From NCBI GenBank assembly GCA_046350295.1, contig JAXMAR010000018.1, positions 62,001-126,000 on the forward strand: a stretch of DNA of 64,000 nucleotides, in the 5' to 3' direction. The translations under genes were made by a program, and so were the position numbers. Below are positions 8,092 to 14,073 of this stretch, in pieces. This stretch comes from JAXMAR01 sp046350295 (GTDB lineage Bacteria; Planctomycetota; Planctomycetia; Gemmatales; Gemmataceae). The first letter of the stretch is position 1. The number at the start of each line of letters is the position of its first letter. Under the pieces are notes generated by a model. That model made no database searches. It was not told the DNA's origin and was given only the letters and a program-made list of their open reading frames with translations.

Positions 8092-8436
8092 ATGCCGATT
8101 ACCCTGACCGAAAAGGCCGCCGGCGAAGTCAAGCGCATCATCACCGAGCAACAGGCCAGCCCCGGCGCCCCCGAGAAGATTTACCTCCGCATGCGCGTCG
8201 TCGGCGGCGGCTGCAGCGGCTTCCAGAACAAGCTCGACCTCGACCCGCAAGTGAACCCGAAGATCGATGAGATCTTCGAGCAACATGGCGTCCCCGTCGT
8301 CGTCGACAAGCGCAGCCTCATGTACCTCACCGACGTCACGGTGGATTACCACGACGACCTCAACCGCCGCGGCTTCTCGATCACCAACCCCAACGCCAAG
8401 ACCACCTGCGGCTGCGGCAGCAGCTACTCGATGTGA
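8092..8436 (+). CDS. IscA/ErpA/HesB-type Fe-S cluster protein
   Basis: An A-type carrier that receives Fe-S clusters and passes them to apoproteins. At 114 residues it is of standard size, with all three ligand cysteines in place: one in VVGGGCSGFQNKL and two in the C-terminal TTCGCGSSYSM. AAGGAGA lies about nine bases before the ATG. The neighbouring cysteine desulfurase supplies the context. IscA, ErpA and SufA cannot be told apart by sequence alone. The frame is clean, unlike the gene before it. Confidence 0.92.
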   Translation: MPITLTEKAAGEVKRIITEQQASPGAPEKIYLRMRVVGGGCSGFQNKLDLDPQVNPKIDEIFEQHGVPVVVDKRSLMYLTDVTVDYHDDLNRRGFSITNPNAKTTCGCGSSYSM

Positions 8437-8440
8437 GAAA

Positions 8441-8538
8441 TGCGGAATGCGAAATGAAGAATGCAGAATGAGCCGGCCGGTTCATTCTGCATTCTTCATT
8501 CTGACTTCTGCATTCTGCATTCCGACTTCTGACTCTTG
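8441..8538. repeat. Intergenic inverted repeat of GAATGC/GCATTC units
   Basis: Left side: several near copies of AATGCGAAATGAAGAATGCAG. Right side: the complementary units CATTCTGCATTCTTCATTCTG and TGCATTCTGCATTCC. The two halves can form a long imperfect hairpin between the IscA-type gene and tRNA-Val, and could act as a terminator. The unit is low-complexity and non-coding. Confidence 0.8.
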
Positions 8539-8549
8539 CATTTCCCAAG

Positions 8550-8622
8550 GGGCGCTTAGCTCAGCGGCTAGAGCACCTGGTTTACACCCAGGGGGTCGGG
8601 GGTTCGAAACCCTCAGCGCCCA
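8550..8622 (+). tRNA. tRNA-Val (anticodon UAC)
   Basis: A 73-nt cloverleaf. The acceptor stem GGGCGCT (8550-8556) pairs with AGCGCCC (8615-8621), with A8622 as discriminator. The D arm contains AGCTCAGCGGCTAGAGC. The anticodon stem CCTGG/CCAGG closes the loop TTTACAC, giving UAC. The T arm has GGGTTCGAAACCC. No CCA is encoded. Its 3' half is duplicated at 11,439-11,480. Confidence 0.96.
8581..8622 (+). repeat. attL-like direct repeat (3' half of tRNA-Val)
   Basis: 42 bases from the anticodon loop to the discriminator base, identical to 11,439-11,480. This copy is part of the functional tRNA. Confidence 0.9.
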
Positions 8623-8696
8623 ATCGCACAAGTCGAAAAAGAAAGGCGACTTGCGGCGACAGCCAAAAATGACAGTGGGTGAAAAAGGGCAGTTTT

Positions 8697-8716
8697 GTAG
8701 CAGATTCTTGTAGCAG
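8697..8716 (+). repeat. GTAGCAG repeat near the left end of the island
   Basis: GTAGCAGATTCTTGTAGCAG lies just inside the left att copy. A near match, CAGCAGATTTGTAGCAG, lies at 11,315-11,331 near the right end. Arm-type recombinase sites are one explanation; the sequence alone does not prove binding. Confidence 0.5.
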
Positions 8717-8774
8717 CCTCGGGGCTGCTGCAACCTTCCGGTTTACCGCGTGTGGTTTTCTGGAGGGTTCTGCG

Positions 8775-9080
8775 ATGCCGAACAAGCCGTTTTTCCGCAA
8801 ACACGACTCCTGGTGGGTCGTGCAGCTCCGCCAGGGCGCCAAGCGCTGGCAGCACAAGCTCGTCAAGGGATCACTTCCCAAGGGCAAGGACGCTGAGAAA
8901 GAGGCGTATCGGCTCTTCACCGAGCTGATGGCTCAAGGCGCGGACACCTTGCCCGCTCCCAACAAGATTCGCATGAGCGAGCTGCTCGCGGCGTTCCTTC
9001 AGCACGCGCGCGACAAAGTGAAAGAGCGCACCTTCGCGGAGCAAGGCTTCCCTCACCTCTTCCTCAACGATCACAAATAA
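8775..9080 (+). pseudogene. Tyrosine integrase, N-terminal stub
   Basis: The ATG at 8775 follows GGAGGG by seven bases. The 101 residues begin MPNKPFFRKHDSWWVVQLRQ, the arm-binding N-terminal layout of planctomycete phage-type integrases, and reach the start of the SAM-like core-binding domain (MSELLAAFLQHARDKVKERT). The frame then ends at LFLNDHK. The catalytic domain with its R-H-R-Y residues is absent and was not found elsewhere in the island. Position directly after the tRNA supports the assignment. Confidence 0.7.
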
Positions 9081-9185
9081 CCCAGGCATGAAGTCGGGCT
9101 CGTCGAGCATGCACGGGCAATGGGTCTGGACCCAGACGTGCAGGCGCTCGACGCAGTCACCTGTAAGCGGGATTCGCTCCTTCAT
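9060..9185 (-). pseudogene. Start of an unidentified small protein, fused at a junction
   Basis: An ATG at 9185 is preceded by AAGGGGGGAGAG and overlaps the previous frame's stop in an ATGA, so it looks like a genuine start. It gives MKERIPLTGDCVERLHVWVQ and a Cys-containing THCPCMLDEPDFMPG. Downstream the frame runs antisense through the integrase stub, which is not credible protein, so the gene is probably cut near 9060-9080. No family recognised. Confidence 0.35.
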
Positions 9186-9289
9186 CGCTCTCCCCCCTTT
9201 CCCGCTGGCTGCCCGTCAGTCTTCGGTGCCGGCGCCTTGGGTTTCGGTGTTCCGGCTTTGAGGTTCACGAGCTGCCCCAGCAACTCGCA

Positions 9290-9479
9290 CTGCCGCCGCA
9301 CGCTCAGCCACGCATGCTTCGGCTCGATCAACCCACGTCGGGCCTCAGCCGAAACACGCAGCTTTTTTTTTGATCCACTCCAGCTCCATCTTCAGCCGAC
9401 CGATCTGCTCATAGAGTTCGGCCACCTCGCTGTCGTCACGCCGCTGACTCTCTCCCGGATTGGCGAACAACTCCTCGGC
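9290..9479 (-). pseudogene. IS3-family transposase fragment (end of OrfA, start of OrfB)
   Basis: On the minus strand, AEELFAN..SEVAELYEQIGRLKMELEWIKKK is the characteristic end of IS3 OrfA. A run of nine A (9371-9363) follows, as expected for the OrfA/OrfB programmed frameshift. In the shifted frame ARRGLIEPKHAWLSVRRQCELLG matches the beginning of OrfB. The sequence then passes into an unrelated tail (GQLVNLKAGTPKPKAPAPK) ending at the ATGA before the next small frame. The DDE catalytic domain and inverted repeats are missing. Confidence 0.72.
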
Positions 9480-9905
9480 GCCATCCACAAGGCTCCGCGA
9501 TCCGCTTTAGCTCCTGCCATTTAATCGGCATGGGCGAGGATACGACGTTCGGATCTAATGCCTGAATAAGAACGTCATCTAGAAGGCTGCCGAGCGTCTG
9601 CACGGCGGCGACTGCCATCGTAGAGGCTTCCTTCACTGTGGCCGGCATACGATTCGGATGGACGCTTGCCGTGGCCTCCCGGAGCGTGACGTAGAGGTCA
9701 TTAAGAGACGTGTAAAACGCGGGCGTCTGGGAAAATGGTCTTTAACAGTCGTCAGAAGCAGCCCCACTACCTCCTCAATAACCTGCGTACGGTCAACATC
9801 TGTGAGATAGTCACTGCTGTCCATAATACGAGTAGAGCCCTCGCTCACAAATTGCTGGGCATCGGCTAGCTTTGATCGTTTTCTGCGGCTGTGAAGCGGG
9901 CGCAT
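9436..9905 (-). pseudogene. Unidentified island protein, frameshifted
   Basis: The first part (from MDSSDYLTDVDRTQVIEEVV on) reads to KDHFP at about 9730. The frame then changes within a TTTTCCC run, and FYTSLNDLYVTLREATASV continues through MPATVKEASTMAVAAVQTLG to ELKRIAEPC at the IS3 fragment. Both halves have normal composition and helical character. No domain recognised. The upstream start could be the ATG at 9905 or at about 9824. A one-base indel would join the halves. The IS3 fragment may have removed the original end. Confidence 0.5.
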
Positions 9906-9953
9906 GGTCCAGGCTGGGGTTAGTGACTCAAAGGAGAAAGAGCGAATGCTCGG

Positions 9954-10781
9954 TCAAAATGTTTCAATTTCCTGAGGATCAACATTCAGGCAGTTCGCAA
10001 TTTTTTGCAGCGTATCCCGGTGTGGCTTGCCTACCTCACCTCTTTCGATCCGCGCAATGGTCTTGGCGGGAATCGAGTTGAAATCGCTCTGCCTAAGCCC
10101 CTTTTGAATCCTAAGCCGGCGAAGACAGGCGCCGAAGGAGCGGTCCTCCTCTCGGCGCTTGGCATTGAGGCGGCGGCGAAACTCCGGGTCTACTTCGTAG
10201 AGTATTGCGTCACTTGCTGCCTCGTATTCGCCCAGGCATACAGTCTGACCGTAATCGGTGAGCGCGAGAGCGGATGGGTTCGGCTTCGCCGCTGTACCAG
10301 GCGATTTGAAAATGGAGGTCGGCACGGCAAGGCGGTCGAAATTGCCACGGTAGAGAATAAGTGTATCTGTCTTTCGGTCTGCAAATCCGCCGATGAAGAG
10401 GTCGTCGCGGTTCTTTGCAGCAAGGACCTCGGCCAACTCTTCGTAGGGCAGGAGTTTGAAGGACGCTGTTCCCCAGGCAATGGGAGCAAAAAGCTCTTCC
10501 AATGCCGGAAGAATCTCCAGTGACGGGGGAAACAGCAATAGCAGCCGGCCCAGCCGCGGCCGGATGCTCGTCTTGGACGAACCACCAAATGCCTCCTTGA
10601 GAAGTTCTTCGGTTGGAACGGACTGTGTCGCAATCCAAACAGAGTCTTGTTTCGGAGCCTGGCGAATCGCAGCGTGAAACTGGCTGCGTCTGCGGAGCTT
10701 CTCAACGGGCGCGGGAAAACGAAAACGCCTCGTCGGTTCGCTTCCGAGCAAATAGAATCGCTCATTCGTTTTTGTCGCCAT
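9954..10781 (-). CDS. Protein with unknown N-terminal domain and C-terminal XRE helix-turn-helix
   Basis: 275 residues from the ATG at 10,781. This start is preferred because the upstream extension is the antisense-like shadow of the 99-aa gene. The first 190 or so residues (RFYLLGSEPTRRFRFPAPVE, LLLLFPPSLEILPALEELF, DDLFIGGFADRKTDTLILYRG) form an unrecognised alpha/beta domain. The last 60 or so are a Cro/CI-type HTH (ACLRRLRIQKGLRQSDFNSI, KTIARIERGEVGKPHRDTLQ). It overlaps the end of the upstream gene by 20 bases, so the two are co-translated. A DNA-binding partner in a toxin-antitoxin or regulatory pair is plausible; the function of the large domain is open. Confidence 0.7.
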   Translation of the reverse strand: MATKTNERFYLLGSEPTRRFRFPAPVEKLRRRSQFHAAIRQAPKQDSVWIATQSVPTEELLKEAFGGSSKTSIRPRLGRLLLLFPPSLEILPALEELFAPIAWGTASFKLLPYEELAEVLAAKNRDDLFIGGFADRKTDTLILYRGNFDRLAVPTSIFKSPGTAAKPNPSALALTDYGQTVCLGEYEAASDAILYEVDPEFRRRLNAKRREEDRSFGACLRRLRIQKGLRQSDFNSIPAKTIARIERGEVGKPHRDTLQKIANCLNVDPQEIETF

Positions 10782-11061
10782 TGTTCGCTTCTTCTTCAGA
10801 AGGCACGGGATTGTGAGGATACAGCGCGTCCCACTCCCTGCACAGTTGCCGCCAGTTCTCCTCGATAGTTGTCCGCAGGTCGTCGGGAAAGTCCTTCCAT
10901 CGCCCCTCGTCCATGAATTCCCCGGTACGCAGTCCAAGGCGCCAGGAATCAGTCCCGCGGATGATCGTGGCGTGCGGCTGCTCCAGGCGCTCCTTGTCGC
11001 GAATCTTCACCTTCCAGCCTGCCTTGGCAAGCTGCTTCGACAGGGGCAGGTCAAACGCCAT
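10762..11061 (-). CDS. 99-residue partner protein of the XRE gene
   Basis: The start MAFDLPLSKQLAKAGWKVKI is followed by a compact segment HATIIRGTDSWRLGLRTGEF, then WRQLCREWDALYPHNPV and an acidic, Asn/Glu-rich end. The core resembles small proteins found paired with HTH proteins in mobile DNA, with a pattern like DUF4160-type folds, but I cannot place it firmly. There are no membrane segments. It is the first gene of the two-gene cassette and overlaps the second by 20 bases. It is an intact frame in an otherwise decayed island. Confidence 0.6.
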   Translation of the reverse strand: MAFDLPLSKQLAKAGWKVKIRDKERLEQPHATIIRGTDSWRLGLRTGEFMDEGRWKDFPDDLRTTIEENWRQLCREWDALYPHNPVPSEEEANNGDKNE

Positions 11062-11242
11062 GAAAACTCCCCTTGCCTGAGTGGGAAGCGCATGGCGAAC
11101 TCTCCCTGATATTATGTCCTATTTCTTGTAATTTGGAAAGGGACATTTTGAGGGCCTCGGTAAGAGAGCGGGAATACAGGTATGCTTTCGTTTTTTCCCC
11201 GCTCCGGCAAGCCTTGAATTACGGGAGTGCCATCGTCTGGGC

Positions 11243-11331
11243 CTGCTACAAATCTGCTGCAAGAATGCCTTCAAGCGCCGCCCACCTGGTCCGTCCCCAG
11301 GTGGTTGAATGTTGCAGCAGATTTGTAGCAG
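11243..11331. repeat. Perfect 20-bp inverted repeat near the right end of the island
   Basis: CTGCTACAAATCTGCTGCAA at 11,243-11,262 is the exact reverse complement of 11,312-11,331. A smaller nested pair, CCACCTGG/CCAGGTGG, lies between them. The arms share the GCAGATTTGTAGCAG core with the repeat near the left att. The 377 bases from the 99-aa gene to attR hold no other recognisable gene. Confidence 0.8.
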
Positions 11332-11438
11332 AGAAGGTCAGAAAGGGTGGAAAACAAGGGAGTCCGTGCGTACAATCGGATCACGGAAGTCGCGAAGGTG
11401 GCTGGATTTCCAGCGAATCGCGCTGCACTCTCTTCACT

Positions 11439-11480
11439 TTTACACCCAGGGGGTCGGGGGTTCGAAACCCTCAGCGCCCA
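11439..11480 (+). repeat. attR-like direct repeat (tRNA-Val fragment)
   Basis: A perfect second copy of the tRNA-Val 3' half. The sequence 5' of it does not complete a tRNA, so it is not a gene. It marks the far end of the island. Confidence 0.9.
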
Positions 11481-11581
11481 TTCTGTTACTCACGTCTCAA
11501 TTGCTGCCCGATTCATTGCAGTCGCTCATGCCCGTCGGGCACGCGGGATGATGAACCGCGGGTGTGCGAAATGAAGCGGAA

Positions 11582-12685
11582 TCAGCCGGCCTGCTCGAAG
11601 GGGGTGCGGGGCATGGAGAAGAAGACGCAGCGGTTGCGGCCGGTGGTTTTGGCTTCGGAAAGGGCGGCGGCGGCGGTGTGCTTCATGGATTCGTAGTCGA
11701 CCTCGGCGCCGTCGTCGCAGACGGCGAAGCCGATGGAGACGCGGACGGGGATGATGGCGTCGCGGTAGGTAAAGAGGCCGCGCTCGACGGCGGAGCGGAT
11801 GCGTTCGCCGACGGCCTTGGCGCCGTCCATGTCGGTTTCGGGGGCGATGACCATGAACTCCTCGCCGCCGATGCGACCGAGGAGGTCGACGGTGCGCAGG
11901 GAGGTGGTGAGGACCTTGGCGAGGTCGACGAGGACCTTGTCGCCGCCGGGGAGGAGGAAGCGGGCGTTGATGTCCTTGAAGTGGTCGACGTCGATGAGCC
12001 CGATGGAGAGCGGGCCGGGGTAGCGGTCGCGGCGGCGCAGCTCGCGTTCGGCGAGGCGGTCCATGGCGCGGCGGTTGGGGAGGCTGGTGAGCGGGTCGGT
12101 GAGAGCGAGCTTTTCGAGCATCTTGTTCTTTTGCTCGAGCTCGTGGTTGGTCTCTTCGAGCTCGCGGGTGCGCTGGGCGACGCGGCCCTCGAGTTCGAGG
12201 TTGAGCTGGCGAAGCTCCTCGACGAGGCGTTCATTGCTGCGCTCCAGCTCGAACGTATGAGCGGCGGAGCGGAGGGTGTCGGTCAGCTCGTCGGTGCGCC
12301 AGGGCTTGAAGAGGTAGCGGAAGACTTGGCCGCGGTTGATGGCGTCGACGGCCTCCTCGATCTCGGCGAAGCCGGTCATGAGGAGGCGGACAGTCTTGGG
12401 ATGGTGTTGCTTGACCCACTCGAGAAGATGCACGCCGGACAGGCGCGGCATCTTCTGGTCGGTGAGAAGGATGTCGATGTCGCGGCGGGCGAAGACGTCC
12501 ATGGCCGCGGCCGCGGAGTCCGCGGTGACCACGTCGTAATCGGCCTTCAGTAACGTGGCGAGGGTGGAGAGGATGTAGGGTTCATCATCCACCACCAAGA
12601 GAGAGCAGCGGTTATTGCTCACGATCCGCCTCGTAGGCGACCAAACCACCCGGACGGGGTTTTGGACGACAGAGTGATTTGTCAA
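11582..12685 (-). CDS. Response regulator with diguanylate cyclase (GGDEF) output
   Basis: The N-terminal receiver domain (about residues 25-145) has LLVVDDEPYILS, the phosphoacceptor aspartate in LLTDQKMP, the switch residue in LLMTGF and the lysine in FKPW. A coiled coil (about 150-195, ERSNERLVEELRQLNLELEG) links to a GGDEF domain with DPLTSLPNRRAMDRL and the active-site motif GRIGGEEFMV. An RxxD inhibitory site (RTVD) sits five residues before GGEEF, so product feedback is likely. It should make cyclic di-GMP from two GTP when phosphorylated. A GTG near 12,622 is an alternative start. No cognate histidine kinase is adjacent. The 161 bases upstream toward rsmH hold no gene. Confidence 0.93.
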   Translation of the reverse strand: MTNHSVVQNPVRVVWSPTRRIVSNNRCSLLVVDDEPYILSTLATLLKADYDVVTADSAAAAMDVFARRDIDILLTDQKMPRLSGVHLLEWVKQHHPKTVRLLMTGFAEIEEAVDAINRGQVFRYLFKPWRTDELTDTLRSAAHTFELERSNERLVEELRQLNLELEGRVAQRTRELEETNHELEQKNKMLEKLALTDPLTSLPNRRAMDRLAERELRRRDRYPGPLSIGLIDVDHFKDINARFLLPGGDKVLVDLAKVLTTSLRTVDLLGRIGGEEFMVIAPETDMDGAKAVGERIRSAVERGLFTYRDAIIPVRVSIGFAVCDDGAEVDYESMKHTAAAALSEAKTTGRNRCVFFSMPRTPFEQAG

Positions 12686-12846
12686 CTAGTAGCTTATTCT
12701 GATCCGGAAGGCCAATGAATGCGCGGTTTTGTGCTCAAAACGGCCCGGATACGATAAGCATGTTCAGTGCAAATGGCGTTTTCGTGCATCCATTCGCGAA
12801 AGTTAACAAAACAATAGCATTGTAACGGGCGGCGTGCGGGCGAAAT

Positions 12847-13776
12847 TCACGATTTTTGCACCCAGCGGAGCTTGGCGGAGCGGGAGCGAGGGTTGGCCAG
12901 ACGTTCCTCGGGGCCGGCGCGCAGGCAGTCGTCGGAGCCGGCGGAGTAGCGGCCGGCGCGGAACCCCTCCTGAAAGGAGCGTTTCACCAGGCGATCCTCG
13001 CCGCTGTGGAAGGAGATGACGGCGGCGCGACCGGAAGGCAGGAGACATTCGGGGATGAGGCGGAGGAGCTGAGTCAGACTGGCAAGCTCGCGGTTGAGGA
13101 GGATGCGGAGCGCCTGGAAGGAGCGGGCGGCGGGGTGCAGGTTCCATTTGCCGGCGCTGGGGTGGAGGCGCCATTTCTTTGACGCGCCGGCGGCGGCGCG
13201 GATGATGTCGCTCAGCTTGCGCGTGGTTTCGATCGGGCCTTGCGCGCGCGCCTGGACGATGGCGGCGGCGATCGCTTCCGCGTTGGGTTCGTCTCCAAGT
13301 TCGGCGAGAGCCCGGCTCAAATCGGACTCGTCGATGTTCTGAAGCAGGTCGGCGAGCGTCTTGCCCCGGCTGCGGTCCATGCGCATGTCGAGGACGCCGT
13401 CGCGGGCGTAGGAGAAGCCGCGGTCGGGATTGTCAACCTGCATGCTGGACATGCCGAGATCGGCGAGGATGGCGTGGACCTGGCGGCCGGCGAGGATGCG
13501 GTCCAGGCCGGCGAAGTTGGCGTGGTGTAACTCGAAGGGGTGGCCGACTTCTCCGAGGCGTTCGCGGGCGCGTGGCAGATTCTCCGGGTCCGTGTCGAGA
13601 CCGATGAGCAGGCCGGTGGGGCCAAGGCGGCGTAGCAGCTCGACGGAATGGCCGGCGAAGCCGAGGGTGCAATCGACGACAATCCGCCCGGGCTGAGGGT
13701 CGAGGATTTCGAGCGCCTCGCGTAGGAGGACCGGGCGGTGCTCTCCGGCGGGGGTGCTGCGGCGCTTGGGTTTCAT
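12847..13776 (-). CDS. rsmH: 16S rRNA (cytosine1402-N4)-methyltransferase RsmH
   Basis: 309 residues, normal for MraW/RsmH, which methylates N4 of C1402 in the ribosomal P site using SAM. Family blocks appear in order: EHRPVLLREALEIL, the SAM-binding VVDCTLGFAGHSVELL, LADLGMSSMQVDNPDRGFSY, LDMRMDRSRGKTLADLL, then HPAARSFQALRILLNREL and AAVISFHSGEDRLVKRSFQ. The usual dcw-cluster neighbours mraZ, ftsL and ftsI are absent, as is common in planctomycetes, which lack a standard peptidoglycan division cluster. It diverges from the surface-protein gene; the 297-base gap between them has no clear gene. Confidence 0.95.
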   Translation of the reverse strand: MKPKRRSTPAGEHRPVLLREALEILDPQPGRIVVDCTLGFAGHSVELLRRLGPTGLLIGLDTDPENLPRARERLGEVGHPFELHHANFAGLDRILAGRQVHAILADLGMSSMQVDNPDRGFSYARDGVLDMRMDRSRGKTLADLLQNIDESDLSRALAELGDEPNAEAIAAAIVQARAQGPIETTRKLSDIIRAAAGASKKWRLHPSAGKWNLHPAARSFQALRILLNRELASLTQLLRLIPECLLPSGRAAVISFHSGEDRLVKRSFQEGFRAGRYSAGSDDCLRAGPEERLANPRSRSAKLRWVQKS

Positions 13777-14073
13777 CTTGTTGATTTATTCGGGGATGGA
13801 GCGATGGTAGCCGAGGTGGGCGCTGAATAACCGCTTCGCAAGGCAAGGTTTCCCCGTTTTCCCACGCGCCGCGTGTCCGGCATCCTGGGTATCACTCCTT
13901 TCTTCGCTCGAACCCTTGTCCCGCGCTTTCTTCTTCAACTTCTCACGACCGTCATCCGATCTCACTTGCTGAGTGTCCGGCGCCCGCTGGAAGCTCGCCG
14001 CATTTGGAAGTCTCGCGACTTCCGCTACCTGCCACACCGTCCGCGGCACGGGGACCCGAGCGGAGTATCGATC

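Larger units (their letters stand above)
8581..11480. mobile_element. Decayed tRNA-Val-integrated genomic island (2.9 kb)
   Basis: The region is bounded by two identical 42-bp copies of the tRNA-Val 3' half, the signature of site-specific integration by a tyrosine recombinase into a tRNA gene. Next to the intact tRNA is the N-terminal stub of an integrase, the usual place for it. The rest is a mosaic: a fragment of an IS3 transposase, a frameshifted unknown gene, and an intact two-gene cassette. Short GTAGCAG-containing repeats lie just inside both ends. The integrase is truncated, so the element cannot move by itself. Confidence 0.85.

Noticed and set aside
8871..9185. Full 104-codon minus-strand gene
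   Set aside because: The second two thirds run antisense to the integrase stub, so only the first 40 or so codons are credible.
11439..11480. Second tRNA-Val gene
   Set aside because: Only the 3' half is present; upstream bases form no D arm or acceptor strand.
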